Source: RHKX01 sp963823565 (GTDB lineage: Bacteria > Actinomycetota > Thermoleophilia > Solirubrobacterales > 70-9). From it: DNA of 64,000 nucleotides. This document shows, in pieces, positions 8,518 to 16,502 of the stretch (position 1 is the stretch's first letter; each line of letters begins with the position of its first letter). The position numbers were made by a program, and so were the translations under genes. The stretch is from contig CAWGLR010000001.1 in NCBI GenBank assembly GCA_963823565.1, forward strand, positions 124,001 to 188,000, given 5' to 3'. The notes below the pieces were generated by a model. The model was not told where the DNA came from. It made no database searches and was given only the letters and a program-made list of their open reading frames with translations.

Positions 8518-9450
8518 TCAGCCGGCCGCGAGCTCGAGCCGCTGCACGGCCCGGCTGACGGCGCCGGCGATGGGCTCGGCGATGGGATCCACCGTGCGAA
8601 CGATCGCGACCAGGCCGAGTCCCGCGAGGAGGTCGACGACGTAATGCTCGCCGAGGTAGACGAGGGCGAAGCCGAGCACCCCGGCGTAGGTCCAGCCGGC
8701 GGCGCCGGCGCGCGGGCTGCTCTCGCTGAGCAGAATCGCCGCGAGCACGGAGGCGCCGAAGTGCAGCGACGGCATCGCCGCCCAGGGGTTGCCGTCTACC
8801 CCGTTGAACAGCGGCTCCCACGCCCGCCCCCAGACCTCTTCGCCGACGTCGACCATCCGCCGCTCGATCCGTTCGTCGCCGGTGTAGCCGTTCGCGGCCG
8901 CCCACCACGGCGGCGCCGTCGGCAGGAGGATGTAGATCGCACAGCCGACGTCGAAACACGTCGCCATCTGCCGCGCGGCGCGGACGAAGCGCTTCTCGTC
9001 GCGGAGCAGGACGTAGACGAGCGAGAGGTGCGGCTCGAAGAACCACGCCCAGTGGGCGAACGTGAGCAGGCGGTCGAGTGGGGTGACGTGGCCGTCGGCG
9101 GGCACGAGCCGACGCTGAAGGAGCGCGTTCGGCAGCCGTCCGCGGGCGAGCGCGCGGTCGATCCGCACCGGGTAGCGGACCTTGAGGCGGGCCCGGAGCT
9201 TCTCGGGCTCGTCGTAGGGGAGCTCGTGGACCATCGTGAACGCCCACATCTGGGAGGCGAAGATCAGCGCGTCGCGCAGCCGCGTGCGCGGCTTGAGCAC
9301 GGCGATCGCGAATGGACCCGAGGCGACGGCGGCGACGGTCAGCGTCGCCGGGACCGGGCGGCGGCGGCGCAGGAGCGGGACGGCGACCGAGGCGACGATG
9401 GCGGCGGCCGCGGCGCCGCGGAGCAGCGGGCGCAGGCGGCTCGGTCCCAT
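8518..9450 (-). CDS. PAP2-superfamily membrane phosphatase / Aur1-like transferase
   Basis: 310 residues when started at the ATG at 9450 (MGPSRLRPLL), which leads directly into a hydrophobic helix. An upstream in-frame extension would run into the opposite-strand epimerase gene and is Ser/Ala-rich shadow sequence. The conserved AMPSLHFGASV (phosphatase motif with His) and GEHYVVDLLAG (second catalytic His and Asp) are present. PPWWAAANGYTG and a following soluble stretch resemble the inositolphosphotransferase (Aur1/Ipt1) branch. Likely reaction: phosphate or phospho-head-group transfer on a lipid at the membrane. It is probably co-transcribed with the YbhN-like gene. Confidence 0.8.
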   Translation of the reverse strand: MGPSRLRPLLRGAAAAAIVASVAVPLLRRRRPVPATLTVAAVASGPFAIAVLKPRTRLRDALIFASQMWAFTMVHELPYDEPEKLRARLKVRYPVRIDRALARGRLPNALLQRRLVPADGHVTPLDRLLTFAHWAWFFEPHLSLVYVLLRDEKRFVRAARQMATCFDVGCAIYILLPTAPPWWAAANGYTGDERIERRMVDVGEEVWGRAWEPLFNGVDGNPWAAMPSLHFGASVLAAILLSESSPRAGAAGWTYAGVLGFALVYLGEHYVVDLLAGLGLVAIVRTVDPIAEPIAGAVSRAVQRLELAAG

Positions 9451-9481
9451 CCGTGTCTGACCCAGCGCCAAGGCGGGCGAG

Positions 9482-9487
9482 TATAAG
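9482..9487 (+). promoter_or_regulatory. Candidate -10 box for the epimerase gene
   Basis: TATAAG (five of six matches to TATAAT) ends 9 nt before the ATG at 9497. There is no room for a normal ribosome binding site, so a leaderless or near-leaderless transcript is likely. A -35 element is not obvious. This promoter could also drive the oxidase-like genes downstream, because the next gene starts one base after the epimerase stop. Confidence 0.45.
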
Positions 9488-9496
9488 AGGGGCTCG

Positions 9497-10504
9497 ATGG
9501 CCGATGGGCCCAGATTCGCGGGCCGCAGCGCCGTCGTCACCGGCGCCGGCGGGTTCATCGGGCGGGCGCTGTGCGCGGCGCTCGCCGCCGAGGGCGCCGA
9601 CATCGCCGGGGCGGAGATCGACGAGTCGACCCGCCCCGCCGTCGAGTCGGCCGGGGCGAGGTTCGAGCGCGCCGACGTCCGCGACCCGTCGCGGGTCGGG
9701 GAGCTGCTCGCCGGCGCCGACCTCGTCTTCCACACCGCCGCCTTCATCCACGAGGGAGGGCGGATGGACGACTTCGTCGACCTCAACCTGCGCGGGACGA
9801 TCAACGTGCTCGACCGCGCCGCCGAGGCCGGCGTCGAACGCGTCGTCCACCTCAGCTCCGTCGTCGTCTACGGCTACGACGACCCCGCGACGCAGGACGA
9901 GGACGCGCCGCTTCGGACCTATGGCATCCCCTACCTCGACACCAAGTCCTCCTCCGACCGGGTCGCGCGGCGCCGCGGCGCCGTCGTGATCCGCGCCGGC
10001 GATGTTTACGGGCCCGGCTCGATGCCGTGGACGCTGCGCCCGCTGGAGCTGGCCTCCCAGGGCAGGCTCGCGATCCCGGCGCCCGGCGACGGGCGCATGC
10101 TCCCCGTCTACGTCGACGACCTCGTCGAGGCCTGCCTGCTCGGCGCCCTGCGGGGCGAGCCGGGACGCGCCTACACGGCCTGGAGCGGCGAGGAGATCGG
10201 CTTCGGCGACTACTTCGACCGGCTGGTCGATCCGATCGGCGGGCGCTGCCGCAGGGTCCCCGCGCCACTCCTGCGCCTGGCGGCGCGCGCGGCGGCGGCG
10301 CTGCCCGCCGGCTCGGGGCCGCAGCTCGGGCCCGACGCGCTCGTCTTCGTCTCGCGGCGGGGAAGCGTCAGCAACCGGCGGATCCGCGAGGAGCTCGGCT
10401 GGGAGCCGCGGACGAGCCTCGCCGAGGGGCTCGCGCGGGTCGCGACCGCGAGGCGGGAGGCGGCGTCGGCGCCCGCCGGGACATCTGCCGGAGCGGAGAC
10501 ATAG
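9497..10504 (+). CDS. NAD-dependent epimerase/dehydratase (extended SDR)
   Basis: 335-residue extended short-chain dehydrogenase/reductase. The Rossmann motif TGAGGFIG is at the N-terminus, HTAAFI follows the fourth strand, SSVVVYG carries the catalytic Ser region, and YLDTK supplies the catalytic Tyr-x3-Lys. The C-terminal part keeps the ELGWEPRTSL signature of sugar or sterol dehydrogenases of this group. The substrate may be a nucleotide sugar or a 3-beta-hydroxysteroid/isoprenoid-type alcohol. It is one base upstream of the subunit II homologue, so it is probably in the same operon, but a functional link to the oxidase-like genes is only suggested by position. Confidence 0.85.
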   Translation: MADGPRFAGRSAVVTGAGGFIGRALCAALAAEGADIAGAEIDESTRPAVESAGARFERADVRDPSRVGELLAGADLVFHTAAFIHEGGRMDDFVDLNLRGTINVLDRAAEAGVERVVHLSSVVVYGYDDPATQDEDAPLRTYGIPYLDTKSSSDRVARRRGAVVIRAGDVYGPGSMPWTLRPLELASQGRLAIPAPGDGRMLPVYVDDLVEACLLGALRGEPGRAYTAWSGEEIGFGDYFDRLVDPIGGRCRRVPAPLLRLAARAAAALPAGSGPQLGPDALVFVSRRGSVSNRRIREELGWEPRTSLAEGLARVATARREAASAPAGTSAGAET

Positions 10505-10505
10505 A

Positions 10506-11354
10506 ATGGCGCGCCTCTTGACCGTCTCCCGCGGAAGAGTCGCTGCCCTGGCCGCCACGCTGAGCGTGGGCGCCCTCGCCGTCCTCCCGCAGGCGGCGCT
10601 CGCGGACGTGCTCGCGCCGGACTCGCCGGCCTCGTCCTCGGCGAGCGACATGCGGACGATCTACGTCGTGATGCTGATCGTCACGACGCTCGCCTTCCTC
10701 GCGATCGTGGGGGCCCTGCTGCGGGCCGTCGCCCGCGCACGCCGCGGCGGCCGCACCGAGGCCGCGCCCTCCCGCCGCACCGTCGGCACTGGCGGGATCC
10801 AGCGTCGCGTCGGCATCGGGCTCGGCGCGGTCGCCCTGGTCCTGTTCGTCGTCGGCGTCGTCTTCACCGAGAAGTCCACAGACGCCGGCGCCTCGAGCGG
10901 GGAGCCGATCGAGATCAAGGCCGACGCTCAGCAGTGGCTGTGGCGCTACGAGTACCCGGCGAAGGTCGACTCCCCCGACGGATTCGACCCGAAGGAGGCG
11001 TACAGCTACTACGACCTCGTGATCCCGGTCGACACCGAGGTGACGCTGAACATCGGCTCCACCGACGTGATCCACACCTGGAGCGTCCCGGCGCTCGCCC
11101 GCTCGGTCCAGGCGACCCCGGGCGATGACACCTCGGTCACCTTCGTCGCCGACGAGGAGGGCACCTACGAGGGTGCCTCACGCCAGTTCTCCGGACCGGC
11201 CTTCCCGACGCTCCGGACCGCGGTCCACGTCGTTTCGCAGGATGAGTACGACGCCTTCGTCGCCGAGCGGGGCAAGGACATCGAGGCGGCCCGCGCCGCC
11301 GTGCAGGAGAAGATCGACAACGGCACCGCGCCGGGAGTGCAGCTCGAGAAATGA
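10506..11354 (+). CDS. Cytochrome oxidase subunit II homologue lacking the CuA site
   Basis: 282 residues: signal peptide or first helix (about 10-34), a transmembrane helix at about 52-75, a second at 103-121, then a cupredoxin domain. The fold is recognisable from QQWLWRYEYPA and STDVIHTWSVPAL. Aligned without gaps to the canonical subunit II at 21847-22659, the CuA loop has Ser225, Gln227, Ser229, Phe233 and Leu236 where the canonical protein has Cys, Glu, Cys, His and Met. Only the first His (His190) remains, so CuA cannot form. Quinol-oxidase subunit II also lacks CuA, but here the partner subunit I has lost its metal ligands too. The stop overlaps the next start by 4 bases (ATGA). Confidence 0.88.
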   Translation: MARLLTVSRGRVAALAATLSVGALAVLPQAALADVLAPDSPASSSASDMRTIYVVMLIVTTLAFLAIVGALLRAVARARRGGRTEAAPSRRTVGTGGIQRRVGIGLGAVALVLFVVGVVFTEKSTDAGASSGEPIEIKADAQQWLWRYEYPAKVDSPDGFDPKEAYSYYDLVIPVDTEVTLNIGSTDVIHTWSVPALARSVQATPGDDTSVTFVADEEGTYEGASRQFSGPAFPTLRTAVHVVSQDEYDAFVAERGKDIEAARAAVQEKIDNGTAPGVQLEK

Positions 11355-13219
11355 CCCCTTCGACCCGCTCAGCCCACCCCGAGATCGTCTCGGAGACGCT
11401 CCCGCGCCGCCAGCCGGGCTGGATCAGGCTCGCCACCAGCTCCGATCACAAGGCGATCGGCCGGATGTACGTGGCGACGGCGCTGTTCTTCGCCGCGGTC
11501 GCGCTGACCGAGCTGGTGATGATGCGGATCCAGCTGATCGCCCCGGAGAACACGTTCATGCGTCCGGAGATCTTCGAGCGCTTCCTCTCCGCCTTCGGCG
11601 CGACGGCGCTGGTCCTGTTCGCGATTCCCCTGCTGATCGGGCTCTTCTCCCACGTGGTCCCGCTGCAGATCGGCGCTCGCGGCATGGCGCTGCCCCGGCT
11701 GCACCACCTCTCCTACTGGCTCTACCTGTTCGGCGGGGTCGTCCTCTACCTGAGCTTCCTATACACCCCCGGCACGCAGGGGACGATCGCGCTGCCGCCG
11801 CTGTCGGACGAGATCTTCATCGCCGACCGCGGCCCCGACGCCTGGGCGATCGGAGTCGGCCTCGCGCTCCTCGGCTTCGTCTTCTGGGCGGTGAGCACGA
11901 TCGCGACGGTCCGCTCGAGCCGCGCCCCCGGCCTCGTCTGGCGGCGCGTCCCGCCGTTCACCTGGTCGGCCGCGACGGTCGCCTACACCCTGCTGGTCGT
12001 CTGCTCGGTGATGCTCGCGGCGCTGACGATGCTCGAGATCGACCGCAACTTCGACGGCGTCTTCTTCGAGCCGCTCGAGGGCGGGGCACCGGTCTTCTAC
12101 CAGCACCTCAGCTCGGTCTTCCTCGCCGGCGCCTATATCTCCGTCGTCATCGGCGCGTTCGGCGCGATCTCGGAGATCCTCCCCACCTTCTCGCGCCAGC
12201 CGCACTTCGGCCTCTCGACGATCGGCGGCTCCTTCGCCGCCCTCGCCGCCCTCGCCGTGCTGGCGTGGATGCAGAACATGGTGGTCGCCCCGATCCCGGT
12301 CGGCTTCCTCTACTTCGCGATGCTGATGGCGCTCGCGGCCGCGGTCCCGGGCGGGCTGATCGTCTTCAACTGGCTCGGATCGCTCAGCGGCGGCTCGCTG
12401 CGGATGCGCACCCCGGTCCTGTTCGCGATCGGCGCGATCGTGCTGACCCTGTACGGGCTGATCGGCGAGCTCATGCAGTCGGTCGTCCCGATCGGCTGGC
12501 AGCTCGCCGGCACCGCAACCGCCCAGGGCGACACCTACGCGGCGCTGATCGGCGCCGGGGTCCTCGGCGGCTTCGCCGGCCTCTACTACTGGTTCCCGAA
12601 GCTGAGCGGCCGGATGATGGGCGAATCGCTCGGCCGCGCCTCCTTCTGGGCGATCCTGCTCGGCGCCTTCGTGATGATCGTGCCGATGCAGATCGCGGGC
12701 CTCGAGGGGATGCCCGCCGACGTCTACAAGTTCTACGAGGGCGAGGGCCTCGACCTGGTCAACCTGCTGACCTCGCTCGGCTCCTTCGTCTTCGCGATCG
12801 GCGTGGTCCTGACGCTCGTCAACGCCGCCGCCAGCTACGGCCGCGGCGTCGCCGCCGGGCCCGACCCGTGGGGAGGGACGACGCTCGAGTGGTTCGCGCC
12901 CTCGCCGCCGCCGGTCCACAACTTCGACCTCGTTCCCGACGTCCGCAGCGCCGAGCCGCTCGCCGACATCCGCGAGGCGGTCCGCCGCCGCGCGACGCGC
13001 TGGACGCCGCCGCCGGCGACGCTGCCGGACCGGGAGCCCGAGCCGGTGGGCGTCGGCGCCTCCGACGCCGCCCAGGGCGCGTCGACCGAGGGCGGCGCCG
13101 CCGAGGCGGAGGCGACCTCCCACCCCGCGCAGAGTGGCCTTCAGACCGCGACGGACGCTGAGGGCGGGAGCTCCGCAGAGCAGGCCGACGGGGACGAAGG
13201 CGACCGCCCGGTAGCCTGA
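11351..13219 (+). CDS. Heme-copper oxidase subunit I homologue without heme or copper ligands
   Basis: 622 residues with at least 12 predicted helices. Framework motifs of subunit I are kept: HKAIGRMY, PLQIGARGMALPRL, GGLIVFNWLGSL, YYWFPKLSGRM and LEWFAPSPPP. Compared position by position with the canonical subunit I at 19875-21809, the helix II heme a His is Phe82. The CuB His of the HPEVY-type motif is Ala259 and its cross-link Tyr is Ile263. The CuB His pair is Gln308-Asn309. The helix X segment (about 390-412), which normally holds both heme ligands, has no His at all. The frame is intact and the membrane pattern is preserved, so this is not a decaying gene. The C-terminal 60 residues are acidic and low in complexity. 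Its role is unknown: a structural, assembly or sensor protein, or an ion pathway, is possible. Confidence 0.88.
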   Translation: MTPSTRSAHPEIVSETLPRRQPGWIRLATSSDHKAIGRMYVATALFFAAVALTELVMMRIQLIAPENTFMRPEIFERFLSAFGATALVLFAIPLLIGLFSHVVPLQIGARGMALPRLHHLSYWLYLFGGVVLYLSFLYTPGTQGTIALPPLSDEIFIADRGPDAWAIGVGLALLGFVFWAVSTIATVRSSRAPGLVWRRVPPFTWSAATVAYTLLVVCSVMLAALTMLEIDRNFDGVFFEPLEGGAPVFYQHLSSVFLAGAYISVVIGAFGAISEILPTFSRQPHFGLSTIGGSFAALAALAVLAWMQNMVVAPIPVGFLYFAMLMALAAAVPGGLIVFNWLGSLSGGSLRMRTPVLFAIGAIVLTLYGLIGELMQSVVPIGWQLAGTATAQGDTYAALIGAGVLGGFAGLYYWFPKLSGRMMGESLGRASFWAILLGAFVMIVPMQIAGLEGMPADVYKFYEGEGLDLVNLLTSLGSFVFAIGVVLTLVNAAASYGRGVAAGPDPWGGTTLEWFAPSPPPVHNFDLVPDVRSAEPLADIREAVRRRATRWTPPPATLPDREPEPVGVGASDAAQGASTEGGAAEAEATSHPAQSGLQTATDAEGGSSAEQADGDEGDRPVA

Positions 13220-13343
13220 TCGGGATGCCTGCTTCCGCGATGGCCGGCGGGGCCGGGAAGCGATCCCGAGCCATCGGCGCGCTTCCACACCCCGCCTCCG
13301 CAGACCACCCCTTCCCGGCCCCCTTGAAGGTGGGTGACTGACG

Positions 13344-14336
13344 GTGGAGTCCTCCGCCGGAATCGCCGAGCGCGGCGCGCCGCCAGTCGGCGGCGTCGAG
13401 CGGCCGGTCGGCCCCCGCCGGCCGGCGGCGCCCGAGGCCTCGCCGGCGCGCGGCTCCCGTCTCCGTGAGCTGATCGCGCACGCCGGCGACTACGTCGCGC
13501 TGACCAAGCCGCGGATCATCTCGCTGCTGCTCTGGACGACCGTCGCGACGATGCTCGTCGCGAAGCCCGAGGGGCTGCAGATCTCGACCGTCCTCTGGAC
13601 CTGCATCGGCGGTTACCTGGCCGCCGGCGGTGCCGGGGCGATCAATCACTACATCGACCGCGGCATCGACGCCCGGATGGGCCGCACACGAGGCCGCCCG
13701 ATCGTCTCCGGCCGGATCGAGCCGTTCCACGGGCTGATCTTCGGGATCGCGCTCGGTGTCCTCGCCGTCGTCCAGCTGGCGATCACCGTCAACGCCCTCG
13801 CCGCGCTGCTCGCGCTCGGCGGCCTGCTCGGGTACACGCTCATGTACACCGCCTGGCTGAAGCCGCGGACGCCGCAGAACATCGTCATCGGCGGCGCCGC
13901 CGGCGCGATGCCGCCGCTCGTCGGCTGGGCCGCCGCGACCGGCGGGCTCACCCTCGACGCCCTCTTCCCCTTCGCGATCGTCTTCCTCTGGACGCCGCCC
14001 CACTTCTGGGCGCTGGCGCTGCTGATCTCCGACGACTACGAGCGCACCGGCGTGCCGATGCTCCCGGTCGTCCGCGGCGCCCGCTTCACCCGCACGCGGA
14101 TCCTCGCCTACTCGCTGATCCTCGTCGCCTTCACGGTCGTCCCGGTCGTCACCGGCCTGTTCGGCGCCGTCTACCTCGCCGCGGCGCTGGTGCTCGGCGC
14201 CGGATTCCTGCTCGGCGCCGCGCAGCTGCTCCGCAACCCCTCCCGCCGCGCCGCCCTGCGCCTCTACCTCGGCTCGCTCGCCTACCTCTTCCTGCTGTTC
14301 GGCGCGATGGCGGCCGACAGGCTCCTGGCCGTCTGA
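13344..14336 (+). CDS. ctaB: Protoheme IX farnesyltransferase (heme O synthase)
   Basis: 330-residue UbiA-superfamily membrane enzyme that adds a farnesyl group to heme b to make heme O, the precursor of heme a. The two Asp-rich signatures are visible: NHYIDRGIDARMGRTRGRP in the first half and the loop before WTPPHFWALAL in the second. About 55 residues precede the first helix (LTKPRIISLLLW). The GTG at 13344 is chosen because an in-frame stop lies three codons upstream and GAAGGTGGG precedes it. It follows the ligand-free oxidase pair by 124 bases, although the heme it makes is needed by the canonical oxidase encoded 4 kb further on. Confidence 0.92.
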   Translation: MESSAGIAERGAPPVGGVERPVGPRRPAAPEASPARGSRLRELIAHAGDYVALTKPRIISLLLWTTVATMLVAKPEGLQISTVLWTCIGGYLAAGGAGAINHYIDRGIDARMGRTRGRPIVSGRIEPFHGLIFGIALGVLAVVQLAITVNALAALLALGGLLGYTLMYTAWLKPRTPQNIVIGGAAGAMPPLVGWAAATGGLTLDALFPFAIVFLWTPPHFWALALLISDDYERTGVPMLPVVRGARFTRTRILAYSLILVAFTVVPVVTGLFGAVYLAAALVLGAGFLLGAAQLLRNPSRRAALRLYLGSLAYLFLLFGAMAADRLLAV

Positions 14337-14338
14337 TA

Positions 14339-14344
14339 GATAAT
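14339..14344 (+). promoter_or_regulatory. Candidate -10 box for the 37-residue membrane protein
   Basis: GATAAT (five of six matches to TATAAT) lies just after the ctaB stop and ends 7 nt before the ATG at 14352. The spacing fits a leaderless start for the small gene, in addition to any read-through from ctaB. Confidence 0.35.
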
Positions 14345-14351
14345 CCCGCCC

Positions 14352-14465
14352 ATGGATCGCGTCCGCGCCAACAAGAGCATTCGCCTCGGCCTCGGGGCCG
14401 CCGCGCTGGCGCTCCTCGTCTTCGCGCTGACCTTCTACGCCGCGATCCTCTACGTGGGCGGCTGA
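14352..14465 (+). CDS. 37-residue single-helix membrane protein
   Basis: A small frame of 37 residues beginning MDRVRANKSIRLG. A single helix at about residues 12-35 (AALALLVFALTFYAAILYV) fills most of the protein. It lies 15 bases after ctaB and 4 bases before the next small membrane gene. Tiny single-helix proteins are common accessory subunits or assembly factors in oxidase operons, so that is the likely role, but no family is recognised. Its charged Arg/Lys-rich N-terminus predicts a cytoplasmic N-terminus. Confidence 0.6.
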   Translation: MDRVRANKSIRLGLGAAALALLVFALTFYAAILYVGG

Positions 14466-14469
14466 TCCA

Positions 14470-14733
14470 GTGAGCCCGATCGAGTCGAACGAGCCGACCG
14501 AGCTCATCTACGTCCCCAACGCCTCCGCGGCGCCGATCGTCGTCGCCGCGGGGATCGCCTTCCTCGGCGGCGGGGTCTTCATGGGCTGGGTCCTCTGGGT
14601 GATCGGCGCGATCCTCCTCTACCTGGGCATCAGCTCCTGGTGGCGGACCGCCGGCGACGAGATCTCCCGGATGCGCCGGGAGCAGCGCACCGACACGGCC
14701 GTGATCCCGGCCGAGCCGGTCCGCAGGCGCTAG
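14470..14733 (+). CDS. Small two-helix membrane protein, possible oxidase accessory subunit
   Basis: 87 residues from a GTG at 14470. Two hydrophobic segments (about 20-37 and 40-56, the second containing WVLWVIGAILLYLG) are followed by a charged tail rich in Arg and Glu. The arrangement resembles small actinobacterial cytochrome-oxidase subunit IV-type proteins, but length and sequence do not allow a firm assignment. It is the last plus-strand gene of the block that starts with the epimerase, and probably belongs to the same functional unit as the ligand-free oxidase pair and ctaB. Confidence 0.65.
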   Translation: MSPIESNEPTELIYVPNASAAPIVVAAGIAFLGGGVFMGWVLWVIGAILLYLGISSWWRTAGDEISRMRREQRTDTAVIPAEPVRRR

Positions 14734-14807
14734 CGGGCGCGCAGCGCTTCTCGCCCGCCTCTCCAGCGGGGCCCAGGATGGGTCTGGCGAGGGGGTGGCG
14801 TCTGGTG

Positions 14808-14848
14808 GATGTGCGGATCCGGACGCATTTCGTCCGAATCTGTACATC
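14808..14848. other. Long imperfect hairpin between convergent genes
   Basis: Arms 14808-14825 and 14831-14848 pair over 18 positions with a 5-base loop; the few mismatches are mostly G.U-type. It lies between the two-helix membrane gene (plus) and the CBS gene (minus), and may be a shared terminator or a small palindromic repeat element. Confidence 0.6.
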
Positions 14849-14851
14849 GAG

Positions 14852-14885
14852 GGTGCAGGGCGACTTCGTCCCGTTTCCCTGCGCC
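14852..14885. other. Second hairpin, downstream of the CBS gene
   Basis: Arms GGTGCAGGG (14852-14860) and CCCTGCGCC (14877-14885) pair with one G.U. Directly 3' of the CBS gene on the minus strand, so it probably helps terminate that transcript. No T-tract follows. Confidence 0.45.
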
Positions 14886-14905
14886 ATCCTGCGGGCGCCG
14901 CAGAA

Positions 14906-15307
14906 CTACCCCGGCTGCATCGCCGACGTCGCGCCGTCGGACGTCCAGACGCGCATGATGTCGCGCATCGAGAGGACGCCGGCGAGCTCACCGCGGTCGA
15001 CGATCACGAGGTGGCGGATGCCGCGGCTGGCCATCTCGGAGGCGGCGCGCTCGAGGCTCCAGTCGGGCGATGCGGTGATCACCGAGGCGCTCATGTGGTC
15101 GGCCACGCACTCGCTGTCGGGGTCCTGTCCCTTGCCGATCGAGACGAGGACGTCGCGCTCGCTGATGATCGCCGGGCCGGGCGCCTCCTCGTCGAGGATG
15201 ATCGCGGCGCCGACGCCCTTCTCGGCCATCATCCGCGCCGCATCGCGCAGGGTGTGGCCGGGACCGATCGTCAGGACGACGTCCGACATCCCCTCACGTA
15301 CCTCCAT
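14906..15307 (-). CDS. Tandem CBS-domain protein
   Basis: 133-residue protein made of two CBS motifs only. The first has TLRDAARMMAEKGVGAAIILDE followed by ISERDVL; the second has SLERAASEMASRGIRHLVIVD followed by GVLSMRDI. Such stand-alone Bateman modules bind adenine nucleotides and act as energy or redox sensors. It is transcribed toward the small membrane genes and divergently from the cytochrome c gene. No partner domain is fused, so its target is unknown. The start used gives the usual short lead (MEVREGMSDV). Confidence 0.85.
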   Translation of the reverse strand: MEVREGMSDVVLTIGPGHTLRDAARMMAEKGVGAAIILDEEAPGPAIISERDVLVSIGKGQDPDSECVADHMSASVITASPDWSLERAASEMASRGIRHLVIVDRGELAGVLSMRDIMRVWTSDGATSAMQPG

Positions 15308-15422
15308 CTTGGCCTCCAGCGCTCCTCTCGGGTGAATGCCGCTTGATCACGGCGTTTGTGCTGATCGTTTCAAGCTTATCCCATGCCTGAGGACGGATCG
15401 GCCGACCCCCCGGATGGATAGG

Positions 15423-16157
15423 ATGCACGCCGTGAATCGACCTCGGATGAAGGCGCTCGTCGTCGCGCTGCTCGGAATCGGACTGCTCGCCTTCAGCGGC
15501 TGCGACGCGAAGGAGAACGCGGACCTGGCCAAGGGCCGCGACCTCTTCAAGGGCGAGGCCCAGTGCGGCACGTGCCACGCGCTCCGCGAGGCGGCCAGCA
15601 CGTCCACCGTGGGCCCCAACCTCGACGCCGCCTTCGCCGACGCGCGCGCCTCCGGGATGGACCGCGACACCTTCGAGGGCGTCGTCGCCGCCCAGATCGC
15701 CGAGCCGCGCGAGACCGAGCCCAGCGACCCCACCTACATGCCGGCCGACCTCGTCACCGGCCAGGACGCCGAGGACGTCGCCGCCTACGTCGCCTCCGTC
15801 GCCGGCGTGCCGGGCATCGCGCCTCCGGAGGCCGCGGGGGGGCCCGGCGGCCAGGTCTTCGACGGGAACGGCTGCGGCGCCTGCCACACGCTCGCGGTGG
15901 CCGAGTCGACCGGCCAGGTCGGCCCCGACCTCGACGAGGTCCTCCCCGGCCAGAGCCCCGACCAGATCCACGAGTCGATCGTCGACCCGAGCGCCAAGAT
16001 CGCCGCCGGCTTCAGCGACGGGATCATGCCCCCGAACTACGAGTCGCAGATCCCCGCGCCCGACCTCGACAAGCTCGTCAACTTCCTGGCGACCTGCGCC
16101 GGCGAGGACCCGAAGAACGTCACGTTCGCCTCTGACGGCTCCTGCGAGCCGAAGTAG
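15423..16157 (+). CDS. Diheme cytochrome c lipoprotein
   Basis: About 244 residues. The N-terminal helix LVVALLGIGLLAFSG is followed by Cys in a lipobox-like position, suggesting a membrane-anchored periplasmic-side lipoprotein. Two class I cytochrome c domains follow, each with a CxxCH heme site (CGTCH and CGACH) preceded by DLFKGEAQ or QVFDGNG. A Met axial ligand is plausible near each domain end (SDPTYMPADL and FSDGIMPPNY). It would pass electrons between a bc1-type donor and an oxidase. It sits downstream of the CBS gene, divergently transcribed. The start may be ATG 15423, GTG 15432 or ATG 15447; all keep the signal. Confidence 0.87.
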   Translation: MHAVNRPRMKALVVALLGIGLLAFSGCDAKENADLAKGRDLFKGEAQCGTCHALREAASTSTVGPNLDAAFADARASGMDRDTFEGVVAAQIAEPRETEPSDPTYMPADLVTGQDAEDVAAYVASVAGVPGIAPPEAAGGPGGQVFDGNGCGACHTLAVAESTGQVGPDLDEVLPGQSPDQIHESIVDPSAKIAAGFSDGIMPPNYESQIPAPDLDKLVNFLATCAGEDPKNVTFASDGSCEPK

Positions 16158-16283
16158 CGCCCGCGTCCCCCCGCTAACCGGAGCAGCAGCAACCAGTTTT
16201 TGACGGAGGCTTTACGGGCCGTTGACTCGGGCCCAAGGCGCCTCCCCGAGCATGTGCTCCTCAACTACGAGAGGAGGACGAGG

Positions 16284-16502
16284 ATGCCGCAGATCGTGAT
16301 CACCGCCGACGGGCTCGATTCCCGTCGCAGCCGAGAGGTCCTGCGCGAGCGGGTCGCCGTGAGCGACCTCGAGTCGGACCTGTTCACCGCCCACCTGGTG
16401 GAGCGGATCGAGTGGGCGCTCTCTGACGCGCACTCCCTCGAGGAGGAGCGCACCGGGGCGCGGGGCGTCGAGCGGCGCCCTACCGCCGTTCCGGCGGGCT
16501 GA
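16284..16502 (+). CDS. Small soluble protein of unknown function
   Basis: 72 residues from the ATG at 16284, which has a strong AGGAGG-like ribosome site just upstream. The N-terminus MPQIVITADGLD is beta-strand-like, and the middle (LESDLFTAHLVERIEWALSDA) is probably helical. No family is recognised. The last 23 bases overlap the 3' end of the opposite-strand gene at 16480-16731, so the two are convergent and overlapping. An upstream extension to 16200 in the same frame is less protein-like and lacks a ribosome site. Confidence 0.6.
   Translation: MPQIVITADGLDSRRSREVLRERVAVSDLESDLFTAHLVERIEWALSDAHSLEEERTGARGVERRPTAVPAG

Noticed and set aside
10506..13219. The oxidase-like pair as a quinol oxidase lacking only CuA
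   Set aside because: Subunit I also lacks all heme and CuB ligands, which quinol oxidases keep.
10506..13219. The oxidase-like pair as decaying pseudogenes
   Set aside because: Both frames are full-length, the membrane pattern and framework motifs are preserved, and the genes overlap by 4 bases like neighbouring working genes.
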